From assembly GCA_963819115.1 (NCBI GenBank), contig CAWFUR010000011.1, forward strand, positions 1,178,001 to 1,242,000: a stretch of DNA of 64,000 nt, read 5' to 3'. This stretch comes from JACVRW01 sp963819115. GTDB lineage: Bacteria; Actinomycetota; Thermoleophilia; Solirubrobacterales; Thermoleophilaceae. The notes under the pieces were generated by a model. The model was not told where the DNA came from. It saw only the letters and a list, made by a program, of their open reading frames with translations, and made no database searches. Shown here in pieces: positions 1 to 10,210 of this stretch. A program made the translations under genes and the position numbers. How positions within the stretch are numbered: position 1 is the first letter of the stretch; every line of letters starts with the position of its first letter.

Positions 1-12
1 GGAAGTTCTTTC

Positions 13-372
13 TTAAGCGGCGCGTGCGCTGTAGCTGGTGATCGAGGTCACCAGGAGGGCGACCAGGCCGAGGCCTCCGAAGAGCGCCGTGGCGGCAGGC
101 TCTCCGGCGATCGCGAAGATCCCGGCGGCGACGACGAGACCCACGCCGATCGCACGGTCATACACCGCGTGCGCTGAGAGCGGGATGGTCCCGCGTCCGG
201 AGGTGTCGGTGCCCGCGAGGGCGAGAGACACGCAGAGCGCGCCGGCCAGGGCGCCGGTCACGAGCGGGGCTGCGCCAAGCCCGAGGGCCAGCGGCGCCGC
301 GATCAGCCCGAAGCCCACGAGCATCAGAAGAAATGCTCGGGCGGCGGGGGAGATGAGCCTCATGAGAGTCAC
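13..372 (-). CDS. Small four-helix membrane protein, unknown function
   Basis: A protein of about 119 residues with four predicted membrane segments (roughly residues 12-32, 36-53, 72-91 and 93-111) and almost no soluble part. I do not recognise a family. The start is taken as the GTG at 372 because a TAGCCT box on the minus strand (380-385) lies 7 nt upstream, the spacing seen at many starts here; an ATG three codons further in (363) is the alternative. It is divergent from tlyA, and the two share a short promoter region. Membrane location is an inference from hydrophobicity only. Confidence 0.65.
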   Translation of the reverse strand: MTLMRLISPAARAFLLMLVGFGLIAAPLALGLGAAPLVTGALAGALCVSLALAGTDTSGRGTIPLSAHAVYDRAIGVGLVVAAGIFAIAGEPAATALFGGLGLVALLVTSITSYSARAA

Positions 373-379
373 GTGTTTG

Positions 380-385
380 AGGCTA
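380..385 (-). promoter_or_regulatory. -10-like box TAGCCT for the membrane protein at 13-372
   Basis: On the minus strand TAGCCT is followed by 7 nt and then GTG. It is divergent from the tlyA box at 434-439. No convincing -35 element is visible. Confidence 0.4.
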
Positions 386-433
386 CGTCGATGCCGGCCA
401 AAAAGTGTGAGGTCGATCACACTCCCCGGGGGG

Positions 434-439
434 TACCCT
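434..439 (+). promoter_or_regulatory. -10-like box TACCCT upstream of tlyA
   Basis: TACCCT is followed by 8 nt and then the GTG at 448, the leaderless-type spacing found repeatedly in the window. It supports the short TlyA start. Confidence 0.4.
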
Positions 440-447
440 GCCGCGAC

Positions 448-1236
448 GTGCCGAAGCGCCGGCTGGACACTCTGCTCGCCGAGCGCGGGCTGTACGAGAC
501 CCGTTCGCGCGCGGCCGCGGCGGTGATGGCCGGCGACGTGAGAATTGGCGACCGGCCCGCGGCCAAGCCCGGGCAGATGGTCCCCGAGGACGCGCCCGTG
601 TCCGTCAGCGTGCCCCAGCAGCACGTCTCGCGCGGGGGCATAAAGCTCGAGAACGCCCTGGAGGCCTTCGGCGTGGACCCCGCCGGGCGCTCCTGCCTCG
701 ACGTGGGCGCCTCCACGGGCGGCTTCACCGATTGCCTGCTCCAGCACGGGGCACGCTCGGTGATCGCGCTCGACGTCGCCTACGGCGAGCTGCACTGGCG
801 CATCCGCCAGGACCCGCGAGTCACCGTGATTGAGCGCCGCAACGCCCGCGACCTGCGGACGGATGAGCTCCCGTATCCGCCCGATCTCGTGGTGGTGGAC
901 GTCTCCTTCATCTCGCTCGCCAAGGTGCTTCCGCCCGTGTTGGCGGCCGCGGCACCCGTCCACGACGTGCTTGCGCTGGTCAAGCCGCAGTTCGAGGCCG
1001 GGCGCGAGGCGGTCGGCCGGGGTGGCGTGGTGCGCTCGCCCGACGAGCGCCGGAGGGCCCTGGTGGAGGTGGGCCGGACCGCGCGCGAATCGCTCGGCGC
1101 ATCGGTGCTCGGGTACGCCTCGAGCGGCCTTCCCGGCCCGGCGGGAAACCGGGAGAGCTTCGTGTGGCTGGCGGAGGCGGGCCGCACGGGAGCGCTTTCC
1201 GACCTGGACGCGGCGGCCCGGAGGGCGGAGCCGTGA
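448..1236 (+). CDS. tlyA: TlyA family rRNA 2'-O-methyltransferase
   Basis: About 262 residues, the usual TlyA length. An S4-type RNA-binding domain lies at residues 3-60 (RRLDTLLAERG start). A Rossmann methyltransferase domain follows, with the SAM-binding DVGASTGGF at 85-93, DVSF at 151-154 and VKPQFE near 178-183; the family's K-D-K catalytic residues fall in these motifs. TlyA proteins methylate ribose in 16S/23S rRNA and affect capreomycin sensitivity. The GTG at 448 is preferred over an upstream ATG at 373 because it starts exactly at the S4 domain and follows a -10-like box. The stop overlaps the nadK start by 4 nt, so the two are probably translationally coupled, as tlyA and nadK often are in Actinobacteria. 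Confidence 0.93.
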   Translation: MPKRRLDTLLAERGLYETRSRAAAAVMAGDVRIGDRPAAKPGQMVPEDAPVSVSVPQQHVSRGGIKLENALEAFGVDPAGRSCLDVGASTGGFTDCLLQHGARSVIALDVAYGELHWRIRQDPRVTVIERRNARDLRTDELPYPPDLVVVDVSFISLAKVLPPVLAAAAPVHDVLALVKPQFEAGREAVGRGGVVRSPDERRRALVEVGRTARESLGASVLGYASSGLPGPAGNRESFVWLAEAGRTGALSDLDAAARRAEP

Positions 1237-2093
1237 GCGACCGTCCCGAGTCGCTCACGCTGTTCACCCACAGCAGGACGGCCCAGACATCGGATGCTGT
1301 GGAGCGCGTGCTCGCGATGGCCCTCGAGGCGGGCGTGGAGGTCAGGATCCCGCCCGCGGAGGTGGACAAGCACTCGCTCACACCGCGCGAGGGGGTGGTG
1401 CTGGGGGCGGATCCGGACGGTCCCACCGATCTGGCCGTCGTGCTGGGCGGCGACGGGACGATCCTCTCCACACTGCGCCTGTTCGCCGGGAGGGAGGTGC
1501 CCGTGTTCGCCGTGAACTACGGCGCCATCGGCTTTCTGGCCACGGTCGAGCCGAGCGAGCTGGATCGCGGGATCAGGCGAGCGCTGGAGGGCGACTTCGA
1601 CCTGATGAGGCTTCCGACGCTCGTGGCGCACACGGCCGCGGGCGAGCGGATCGCGGTGAACGACGTGTCCTTTCACCGTCTTCAGAGCGGGCGCGTGGCC
1701 GAGCTGGCCTACACGGTCCACGGGCAGGACCTCGGCGAGGTCCGCTGCGACGGACTCGTGGTCTCCACTCCGGCGGGCTCCACCGGCTACAACCTGGCCA
1801 ACGGCGGCCCGGTCCTCGCGTGGGGCGTGGAGGGCTTCGTGGTCTCGTTCATCGCCCCGCACACGCTCACCGCGCGATCGCTGGTGGTGGGCCCGGACGA
1901 CCTGATCGAGGTCACCAACCGCTCGGGCGCGGAGGAGGTGGAGCTGACCACCGACGGCCGGCCCGGGGGCGAGGTGGCCCCCGGCGAGAGCGTGACCGTG
2001 AGCCTGCGCCGGGACAGCGTGCTGCTCGCCCAGGGGCCGGGAGCGACCTTCTACGGTCGTCTGCGTGACAAGTTCGGGCGACTCGCTTATTAA
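1233..2093 (+). CDS. nadK: NAD kinase
   Basis: About 286 residues. It phosphorylates NAD to NADP in the cytoplasm using ATP or polyphosphate. The family GGDGT motif is at residues 72-76, NYGAIGFL near 95-102, and the glycine-rich TPAGSTGYNLANGG segment lies in the C-terminal half. The GTG at 1233 overlaps the tlyA stop (GTGA); earlier in-frame starts would run into tlyA and add unrelated residues. It is followed by recN after 47 nt. Confidence 0.95.
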   Translation: MSDRPESLTLFTHSRTAQTSDAVERVLAMALEAGVEVRIPPAEVDKHSLTPREGVVLGADPDGPTDLAVVLGGDGTILSTLRLFAGREVPVFAVNYGAIGFLATVEPSELDRGIRRALEGDFDLMRLPTLVAHTAAGERIAVNDVSFHRLQSGRVAELAYTVHGQDLGEVRCDGLVVSTPAGSTGYNLANGGPVLAWGVEGFVVSFIAPHTLTARSLVVGPDDLIEVTNRSGAEEVELTTDGRPGGEVAPGESVTVSLRRDSVLLAQGPGATFYGRLRDKFGRLAY

Positions 2094-2140
2094 AAGCGTG
2101 ATCCCTCGCTCCGTCGGGTCTCGTTGGTAGACCTGACCGG

Positions 2141-3817
2141 GTGCTCCTCGAGCTGCGAATCCAGAATCTCCTCCTGATCGAGAGAGCCGAGCTGCGCCCG
2201 GGACCCGGGCTCGCGGTGATCACCGGCGAGACGGGGGCGGGGAAGACCATCCTGGCCCACTCTCTGGACCTGCTGCTCGGCGGCAAGCCGCGACCGGGCA
2301 TCGTCCGCCCTGGGGCGAGCGAGGCCTACGTGGAGGGCGTTTTCGCGGCGCCCTCCGGACTGCTGGACGGCGCAGATCTGGGCGATCTGCGCGAGCGCAT
2401 AGGGGATGAGGTCGACGAGATCGTGCTCGCGCGGCGCGTCGGGGAGGACGGCCGCACCCGGGCCTTCGTGCAGGGCCGCACGGCATCGGCGGCCGACCTC
2501 AAGGCCCTTGGCGGACGCCTCGTGGCCTTCTTCGGCCAGCACGAGCACCGCCGGCTGACCCTGGCCTCGGCCCAGCTCGAGTTGCTGGACGCCTTCGGGG
2601 GCGAGCGCCACCGAGAGCTGCGAGCCCGTGTTGGGGAAGCGCACGGGCGCGTGCGGGAGCTGGGGCGCCGCCTGGCGGACCTCCACGAGCGCGCGGGAAC
2701 CCGGGACCGGGATCTCGACCTGCTCCGCTTCGAGATCGACGAGATCGAGGCGGTGGACCCGAGCGCGGCCGACCGCGAGGAGCTGTCCGCCCGGCGCGAG
2801 CGGCTCCGCGGCCTCGATGCGCTCGCCGCCGCCGCGGGCGGCGGGGCCGAGACCATGGCCCCGGAGAGCGGCGAGGCCGGGGTGGCGGGGCTGCTCGCCG
2901 AGGCCGAGAGCGTCGTGGGCGCCGTGCCGGGGGTGGACCCGGAGCTGGATGCCCTGGCGGCGCGCGTCGCCTCGCTGCGCATCGAGGCCGACGATCTCGG
3001 CGGGGAGCTGAGGCGCTACCTCGAGGGTCTCGAGGGGGACCCGGGCCAGCTCGAGGAGGTGGAGGGAAGGCTCGAGCTGTACGACCGTCTCGAGCGCAAG
3101 CACGGGGGCCATGTGGCCGCGGTGCTCGCGCACGCCGAGCAGTGCCGCGAGCGCCGCGACGCCCTGGAGCGGGCCGAGGTGGAGCTGGAGGAGTCGCAGG
3201 TGAAGCTGGAGGCCGCCACCGCCGAATGCTCACGCGTGGCCGGCGCGCTCACCGCGGCCCGGCGCGATGCCGCCCCGCGGCTGGCCGAGCACGTTCGCGC
3301 CGAGCTCCAGAACCTGGCCATGGAGGGCGCCGAGTTCCAGGTCGAGCTGGAGCCGCGGACGGAGATCGCCGCCACCGGGGCGGAGCGCGTGGAGCTGATG
3401 CTCGCCCCGAACCCCGGCGTGCCCGCGGCCCCGCTGCGCGAGTCCGCCTCCGGGGGCGAGCTGTCCCGGGTGATGCTCGCTCTCATGACCGTGGCCGGCG
3501 GGGGCGAGTCCCGCACGCTCGTCTTCGACGAGGTGGATGCCGGGGTGGGCGGCCAGACCGCGCGCGCCGTCGGGGAGCGCCTGCGGGCGCTCGGCGAGGC
3601 CCACCAGGTGCTCTGCATCACCCACCTGCCCCAGGTCGCGGCCCAGGCCGGGGCGCATTTCCGCATCGAGAAGACGATCGGGCGCGACCCGGCGATCACC
3701 ACGGTGGATGCGCTGGAGGGCGACGCGGTGGTGGAGGAGCTGTGCCGGATGCTCGGCGCGGAGTCCTCGGACACGGCCGCCCGCAAGCACGCCCGCGAGT
3801 TGTTGGCGGCGGCATGA
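2141..3817 (+). CDS. recN: DNA repair protein RecN
   Basis: 558 residues, an SMC-like ATPase of double-strand break repair. The Walker A GETGAGKT is at 29-36, a long charged coiled-coil-like middle spans about 150-370, the ABC signature SGGELSRVML lies near 436-445 and the Walker B VFDEVDAGVGG near 461-471. The GTG start at 2141 follows a TAGACC box (2128-2133) by 7 nt. The order tlyA-nadK-recN-pyrG matches the conserved actinobacterial arrangement, which strengthens all four calls. Confidence 0.96.
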   Translation: MLLELRIQNLLLIERAELRPGPGLAVITGETGAGKTILAHSLDLLLGGKPRPGIVRPGASEAYVEGVFAAPSGLLDGADLGDLRERIGDEVDEIVLARRVGEDGRTRAFVQGRTASAADLKALGGRLVAFFGQHEHRRLTLASAQLELLDAFGGERHRELRARVGEAHGRVRELGRRLADLHERAGTRDRDLDLLRFEIDEIEAVDPSAADREELSARRERLRGLDALAAAAGGGAETMAPESGEAGVAGLLAEAESVVGAVPGVDPELDALAARVASLRIEADDLGGELRRYLEGLEGDPGQLEEVEGRLELYDRLERKHGGHVAAVLAHAEQCRERRDALERAEVELEESQVKLEAATAECSRVAGALTAARRDAAPRLAEHVRAELQNLAMEGAEFQVELEPRTEIAATGAERVELMLAPNPGVPAAPLRESASGGELSRVMLALMTVAGGGESRTLVFDEVDAGVGGQTARAVGERLRALGEAHQVLCITHLPQVAAQAGAHFRIEKTIGRDPAITTVDALEGDAVVEELCRMLGAESSDTAARKHARELLAAA

Positions 3818-3881
3818 GGCTCCAGACGGGCACTCCCGCTTCCGCCCGTCCGGCCAAGTAGACTGGCGTTCCCAGAGCTTG

Positions 3882-5549
<1,668 letters not shown>

Positions 5550-5590
5550 GCGCCCCGAGCCGCGCCCGCCGGGCGGTAGCTTTTGAGCCC

Positions 5591-6730
5591 GTGACCGCCG
5601 CCGTCCGCAGCGCCGCGCCCGCCGAGCGGGAACGTCTCCTGGCCGACTTCATCCGGCTCTGCGAGATCGAGAGCCCCTCGGGACGCGAACGCGAGATGGC
5701 CGATGCGCTGAGTGCCGACCTCCGCGAGCTGGGACTCGAGGTCCACGAGGACGGCAGCGCCGGGGAGACCGGCTCGGACGCCGGCAACCTTCTCGCCCGG
5801 ATTCCCGGGCCCGACGGCGCGCGCACGATCCTGCTCTGCGCGCACATCGACACCGTCCCACTCGCGGCGCCGGTGGAGGTGGTGCGCGAGAACGGGCTCC
5901 TGCGCAACCGCCACGAGGCGATCCTGGGCGCGGACAACAAGGCCGCCGTGGCCACCATCCTGGCCACGGCCCGGCGGCTCGCGGGCCAGGGATCGCCGGT
6001 GGGCGTGGAGATGCTGTTCACCACGTCGGAGGAGCTCGCGCTCCGCGGGGCCAAGGCCTTTGCCGCGGACACCCTGCGCTCGGAGTTCGGCTACGTCTTC
6101 GACCACGCATCCCCGATCGGGGAGGTGGTGGTGGCCTCGCCCACCTACTACGCGCTGGAGGCCCGCTTCCTGGGCCGGGCCGCCCACGCCGGGATCCGCC
6201 CCGAGGACGGCCACAACGCGATCGCGGCCGCCGGGCGCGCGATCGCGGCGATGGAGCTGGGGCGCCTCGACCCCGAGACCACGGCGAACGTCGGCCTGAT
6301 CGAGGGGGGCACGTCGGCCAACGTGGTGGCCGAGCGCTGCACGGTCGCGCTGGAGGCGCGAAGCCTCGACGAGGCCCGGGCGGCCGAGGTGATCGGAGCC
6401 ATGGTCGACGCCGTCACGGAGGCGGCGAGCGCCACCGAGTGCGACGTCGAGACCCAGGTGGAGCGGCTCTTCCGCGGCTTTCGCCTGGCGCGGACCGAGC
6501 CGGCGGTGGAGGTGGCGTCTGCGGCGCTCACGGCGTGTGGATTCGAGCCGTCCTACATATCCACCGGCGGGGGGAGCGACGCCAACGCGCTCGTGCCTGG
6601 CGGCCTGCCCGTGGTGAACCTGGCCAACGGGACGGAGCGCAATCACCAGCCCGACGAGAGCGTCACCGTCGACGCGCTCGAGCAGATGTTGGACGTGACG
6701 CTCGCGCTTGTCGCGTCCGCGGCGGGGTAG
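5591..6730 (+). CDS. M20 family zinc peptidase (tripeptidase-like)
   Basis: 379 residues. Predicted zinc ligands and catalytic residues are His85 and Asp87 in CAHIDTVP, Asp115 in GADNKAA, Glu147-Glu148 in TSEE and Asp171 in FDH. The central part (GRAAHAG, GHNAIAAAG) is the M20 dimerisation domain. The pattern most resembles peptidase T / PepT-like aminopeptidases, but substrate cannot be fixed from sequence. No signal peptide, so cytoplasmic. GTG start at 5591 lies 8 nt behind a TAGCTT box. The Nudix gene follows after only 7 nt. Confidence 0.85.
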   Translation: MTAAVRSAAPAERERLLADFIRLCEIESPSGREREMADALSADLRELGLEVHEDGSAGETGSDAGNLLARIPGPDGARTILLCAHIDTVPLAAPVEVVRENGLLRNRHEAILGADNKAAVATILATARRLAGQGSPVGVEMLFTTSEELALRGAKAFAADTLRSEFGYVFDHASPIGEVVVASPTYYALEARFLGRAAHAGIRPEDGHNAIAAAGRAIAAMELGRLDPETTANVGLIEGGTSANVVAERCTVALEARSLDEARAAEVIGAMVDAVTEAASATECDVETQVERLFRGFRLARTEPAVEVASAALTACGFEPSYISTGGGSDANALVPGGLPVVNLANGTERNHQPDESVTVDALEQMLDVTLALVASAAG

Positions 6731-6737
6731 GCGGATC

Positions 6738-7262
6738 GTGGCCGGCTTCGAGCGGATCGGCGGTGAGGTGGTGTTCGAGGGCAAGCTCGCCACCGTGCGG
6801 ATCGACCGATACCGCTACGAGGACGGCGCGGAGGCGGAGCGGGAGATGGTGGCGCACCCGGGCGCGGTGGCCGTGGTGGCGCTGGACGGCGACGCCGTGT
6901 ACCTGGTTCGCCAGCCCCGCGAGGCCGTGGGCGAGGAGGCGCTCCTCGAACTCCCGGCGGGCAAGCTCGACCCCGGGGAGGACCCGCTCACCACGGCGAA
7001 GCGGGAGCTGGCCGAGGAGATCGGCCGCGGGGCGCGGAGCTGGCGCTACCTGACCCGCTTCTACACCTCGCCCGGCTTCACCGACGAGGAGTGCCACGTC
7101 TACCTGGCCGAGGACCTGTACGAGGAGCACGCCGACTCCGGCGAGGACGAGCGCATCGAGATCGAGCGCACTCCGCTCGACCGCCTCGAAGAAACGATCC
7201 GGGCGTGCCGGGACTCGAAGACGCTCGTCGGACTGCTCTGGCTGCGCTCCGGTCTGGGCTGA
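6738..7262 (+). CDS. Nudix hydrolase, ADP-ribose pyrophosphatase-like
   Basis: About 174 residues. The Nudix box runs from Gly75 (GKLDPGE) to about residue 97, with the metal-binding R89-E90 and E93-E94. LPAGKLDPGED and a downstream PGFTDE segment are typical of ADP-ribose pyrophosphatases, which split ADP-ribose to AMP and ribose-5-phosphate. The GTG at 6738 is chosen because it begins the usual N-terminus; an ATG at 6708 would overlap the peptidase gene. Sits 7 nt downstream of the M20 peptidase gene and is probably co-transcribed with it. Confidence 0.85.
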   Translation: MAGFERIGGEVVFEGKLATVRIDRYRYEDGAEAEREMVAHPGAVAVVALDGDAVYLVRQPREAVGEEALLELPAGKLDPGEDPLTTAKRELAEEIGRGARSWRYLTRFYTSPGFTDEECHVYLAEDLYEEHADSGEDERIEIERTPLDRLEETIRACRDSKTLVGLLWLRSGLG

Positions 7263-7315
7263 CGCGCGCGTTGCAGGTCAAGGGATGGGGGCCACCCGGC
7301 CGAACCCATCCTCTG

Positions 7316-8254
7316 ATGGCAACTATCGAAGCCCCGACCGAACGCTTCGAGCGGTTGGTCCTCGACTTTCTGGCCTACCTCGAGTTCGAGCGCGGGCTGT
7401 CGCGCAACACGCTCGAGGCATATCGCTCCGACCTCTTCCAGTACGGTCGCTTCCTCGCCGCCCGCGGGACCTCGGCGCTGGACGCCCAGGCCTCTGACGT
7501 GGCCGACTTCCTCACCGCCCTCGCGTCCGGGGCGGCCGCACCCCGGCCCGCGTCACCGGCCACGATCCATCGCAAGACCGCCTGCCTGCGCTCGTTCTAC
7601 CGCCACCTGCGCCGGGACGGCCTGCGCGAGTCCGACCCCACCGCCGCGCTGAGCGCGCCCCGCAGGAGCCGGAAGCTTCCCGCGGTCCTGACCCGAGGTG
7701 ACGTGGAGCGCCTGCTCTCGCAGCCGCGAGGCTCGTCCCCCGCCGCCCTGCGCGACCGTGCCCTGCTCGAGCTCATGTACGCCTGCGGGCTGCGGGCCTC
7801 GGAGGCCACCGGGCTCGAGGTGCCCGACGTGGATCTCGAGGACCGCGTCCTCCGTGCCCGGGGCAAGGGCTCCAAGGAGCGAGTCGTGCCGGTGGGCCAC
7901 GCCGCCGCGGGAGCCGTGTCGGCCTATCTCCAGCGCGGGCGCCCGCTGCTGGTGAAGGGCCGTCCCGAGACTCACCTGTTCGTGAACTTCCGGGGCGCGA
8001 CCCTCACCCGCCAGGGGCTGTACAAGATCGTTCGCCGGCACGCCCTGACCGCCGGCCTGGCCGATCGCATGAGCCCGCACACCCTGCGCCACAGCTTCGC
8101 CACCCATCTGCTCGCCGGGGGCTGCGACCTGCGCTCCGTGCAGGAGATGCTCGGTCACGCCGACGTGTCCACCACTCAGCTCTACACGCACCTCTCCTCG
8201 GAGCGGCTGAAGGACGCGTACTTCAGCGCGCACCCGCGGGCCACGCTCGCCTGA
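7316..8254 (+). CDS. xerD: Site-specific tyrosine recombinase XerD
   Basis: 312 residues. The N-terminal SAM-like core-binding domain (about 7-105) begins LVLDFLAYLEFERGLS. The catalytic domain carries Arg160 (CGLRASE), Lys184 (GKGSKER), His255 and Arg258 (HTLRHS), His281 (LGHADVS) and the nucleophile Tyr290. Xer proteins resolve chromosome dimers at dif with FtsK. Its place next to a Nudix gene matches chromosomal xerD in other Actinobacteria, and nothing nearby looks like a mobile element, so I take it as the host enzyme rather than an integrase. The ATG at 7316 starts the core-binding domain. Confidence 0.92.
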   Translation: MATIEAPTERFERLVLDFLAYLEFERGLSRNTLEAYRSDLFQYGRFLAARGTSALDAQASDVADFLTALASGAAAPRPASPATIHRKTACLRSFYRHLRRDGLRESDPTAALSAPRRSRKLPAVLTRGDVERLLSQPRGSSPAALRDRALLELMYACGLRASEATGLEVPDVDLEDRVLRARGKGSKERVVPVGHAAAGAVSAYLQRGRPLLVKGRPETHLFVNFRGATLTRQGLYKIVRRHALTAGLADRMSPHTLRHSFATHLLAGGCDLRSVQEMLGHADVSTTQLYTHLSSERLKDAYFSAHPRATLA

Positions 8255-8274
8255 CCGTTCCGGGACGCGCCTGC

Positions 8275-8280
8275 TAGAAC
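8275..8280 (+). promoter_or_regulatory. -10-like box TAGAAC upstream of mutM
   Basis: TAGAAC is followed by 9 nt and then the ATG of mutM, so the transcript would be leaderless or have only a few leader bases. Confidence 0.35.
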
Positions 8281-8289
8281 CGATCGGGC

Positions 8290-9135
8290 ATGCCCGAGCT
8301 GCCCGAGGTCGAGACGATTCGCCGCCAGCTTGCGCCTGCCGTGGAGGGCCGGCGGGTGGAGGCGATCCAGGTGCTCGATCCCCGCTGGTGCGATCCCGCG
8401 CCGCCCTCGTCCGTGGAGGATGCCGTGCGCGGGCGGGTGGTGGAGTCGCTGGGGCGCCGGGGGAAGTACCTGATCGCATCGCTCGAGGACGACGTGCACC
8501 TGGTGATGCACCTCCGCATGACCGGGAACCTGCTGCTGGTGCCGGAGGGAGGCGAGGAGCCCTCCCATCTCCGCGTCCGGATCGCGCTTGACTCGGGGGA
8601 CCGTCTCCTGTTCGCCGATGTGCGCCGGTTCGGCACCGGGGTTGTGCTGCTGGGCTCCGATGCGCTCCGGGAGTACTTCGATGCCCGTCTCGGCGTCGAG
8701 CCGCTGAGCCCCGGCTTCACCGCCGATGAGCTGCGGGCCCAGGCGCGGGGGCGCCGGGCTCCCGTCAAGGCCTTCCTGCTCTCTCAGGAGCGGGTCGCCG
8801 GCGTGGGGAACATCTACGCCGACGAGGCCCTGTTCCGGGCCCGCATCCACCCGCTGCGACCCGTGGGGACCCTGAAACGGGCACAGATCGAGGACCTGCG
8901 CGCCGCCGTGGTGGCCACGCTCGAGGAGGGGATCGACGCCAAGGGCGCGACCATCGACGACTTCCGCAACGCGGACGGCGCCTACGGCTCGTTCCAGGAC
9001 CGCTTCCTCGTCCACACCCGCGAGGGCGAGCCCTGCCCGCGCTGCGGGCGGCCGATCCGCAAGCTGCGCGCCGCGGGGCGCGGCACGTACGTGTGCGAGC
9101 GCTGCCAGCCCCGCCCTCGCGCCAGAAAGACTTAG
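8290..9135 (+). CDS. mutM: Formamidopyrimidine-DNA glycosylase (Fpg/MutM)
   Basis: 281 residues. The N-terminus PELPEVET supplies the catalytic proline and glutamate after removal of Met1. The C-terminus has the helix-two-turn-helix region and a CX2C-X16-CX2C zinc finger (Cys249, Cys252, Cys269, Cys272). It removes 8-oxoguanine and formamidopyrimidines and nicks the abasic site. It converges on the glutaredoxin gene, with stop codons overlapping by 4 nt. Gene order xerD-mutM is unremarkable for base-excision repair. Confidence 0.95.
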   Translation: MPELPEVETIRRQLAPAVEGRRVEAIQVLDPRWCDPAPPSSVEDAVRGRVVESLGRRGKYLIASLEDDVHLVMHLRMTGNLLLVPEGGEEPSHLRVRIALDSGDRLLFADVRRFGTGVVLLGSDALREYFDARLGVEPLSPGFTADELRAQARGRRAPVKAFLLSQERVAGVGNIYADEALFRARIHPLRPVGTLKRAQIEDLRAAVVATLEEGIDAKGATIDDFRNADGAYGSFQDRFLVHTREGEPCPRCGRPIRKLRAAGRGTYVCERCQPRPRARKT

Positions 9136-9425
9136 CCGGCGGTACCGTTCGTGCCCGGCGCGAGAAGCTCCTCGAGCACCCCGGCACGGTCGGCCTCGAG
9201 CAGCTCGCGAAAGCCGCCCACGGCCCGCTCGCCCACCAGGATCTGGGGGAAGGTCATCTGCCCCGTGAGCGCCACCAGCTCGGCGCGGCCATCGGGGTCC
9301 TTGACCAGGTTCACCTCCTCGTAGGCAACGCCGCGAGCGGCCAGCAGGGCCTTGGCCTGGCGACAGAAGCCGCATGGCTCGGTGGTGTACAGCGTGACCT
9401 GCGACGTGTCCGGCATGCGGTTCAA
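9132..9425 (-). CDS. Glutaredoxin-like protein
   Basis: 97 residues with one thioredoxin-fold domain: beta strand VTLYTTEPCGFC, then helix, and the cis-Pro segment TFPQILV near the middle. The active site is CGFC rather than the common CPYC of glutaredoxins, so the redox partner (glutathione, mycothiol or other) is uncertain; mycoredoxin- and NrdH-type proteins are close alternatives. The first Met (9425) and Met4 (9416) are both possible starts. It is divergent from recO, with only 10 nt between the two possible starts. Confidence 0.85.
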   Translation of the reverse strand: MNRMPDTSQVTLYTTEPCGFCRQAKALLAARGVAYEEVNLVKDPDGRAELVALTGQMTFPQILVGERAVGGFRELLEADRAGVLEELLAPGTNGTAG

Positions 9426-9435
9426 AGTCTAGGAA

Positions 9436-10158
9436 GTGCCCGGCACGTACAAGACAGAGGGTGTCGTGCTGCGCTCCATCCGTTACGGAGAGGCCGATCG
9501 GGTGCTTCATCTCTATACGGCCGACAGGGGTCGCGTGGGTGCTGTGGCCAAGGGGGTCAGGCGGGTACGGTCGCGGCTCGGTGGCCGCCTCGAGCCGCTG
9601 AGCCGGGTGAATCTCGTGCTCCACGAGGGCCGCGGCGAGCTGTCCACCGTCAGCCAGGTGGACACCGTCCACGCCCATTCGGCCCTGCGCGAGCGGCGCT
9701 CCTCTCTCGAGCGGGGCACCCAGGCCTGCGAGGCAGTGCTGAGGCTGATGGACTCCTCAGAGCCCAATCGCCCGGCGTACAACCTGCTCTGCAACGAACT
9801 CGCGTTGCTGGACGCCGATCCTCCGTCTGCCACTCGCGCGCAGGCGCTGGCCTTCCGGGCCAAGCTGCTGCTGGCCGCCGGCTTTGCCCCCGAGCTCTCC
9901 GCCTGCGCGACCTGCGGCGAGAGCGAGCACCTGGGGGCGTTCTCCCCCAGCGCCGGCGGCGTGGTGTGCGCCGGCTGCGAGGCCGGGTCCTTCCCGCTCT
10001 CCCAGGAGGCCCACGCGTTTCTGGTCGAGGCGGTGGGGCGGCCGCTGGCGGATGCACCGGAGGCGGACGAGCGCGCCCTGGCGCAGGCGGACCGCGCGCT
10101 GGCCGAGACGCTCGAGCACCATGCGCACGTCCGGTTGAGACGGGTGCCGGCCGCCTGA
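9436..10158 (+). CDS. recO: DNA repair protein RecO
   Basis: 240 residues. The N-terminal OB fold (about 1-80) begins YKTEGVVLRSIRYGEADRV, the standard RecO opening. A helical middle is followed by a small zinc site, CATC and CAGC, about 22 residues apart. RecO loads RecA with RecF and RecR on SSB-coated DNA. GTG start at 9436. A strong hairpin follows the gene at 10164-10186. Confidence 0.93.
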   Translation: MPGTYKTEGVVLRSIRYGEADRVLHLYTADRGRVGAVAKGVRRVRSRLGGRLEPLSRVNLVLHEGRGELSTVSQVDTVHAHSALRERRSSLERGTQACEAVLRLMDSSEPNRPAYNLLCNELALLDADPPSATRAQALAFRAKLLLAAGFAPELSACATCGESEHLGAFSPSAGGVVCAGCEAGSFPLSQEAHAFLVEAVGRPLADAPEADERALAQADRALAETLEHHAHVRLRRVPAA

Positions 10159-10163
10159 GACCG

Positions 10164-10186
10164 GCGGCGCGGAATATCCGCGCCGC
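10164..10186 (+). terminator. GC-rich hairpin between recO and ppdK
   Basis: Perfect 9-bp arms GCGGCGCGG / CCGCGCCGC with an AATAT loop, six nt after the recO stop. There is no T run, so it would be a hairpin-only or Rho-assisted terminator, or an mRNA 3'-end stabiliser. Confidence 0.5.
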
Positions 10187-10210
10187 GGCCCGGGCATCTA
10201 GGATCTCGAC

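Noticed and set aside
7316..8254. XerD as a mobile-element integrase
   Set aside because: Neighbours are housekeeping genes, no att duplicates or cargo are next to it, and its motifs match chromosomal XerD.
10159..10210. Classic Rho-independent terminator
   Set aside because: The hairpin is strong but has no U run, so intrinsic termination is unproven.
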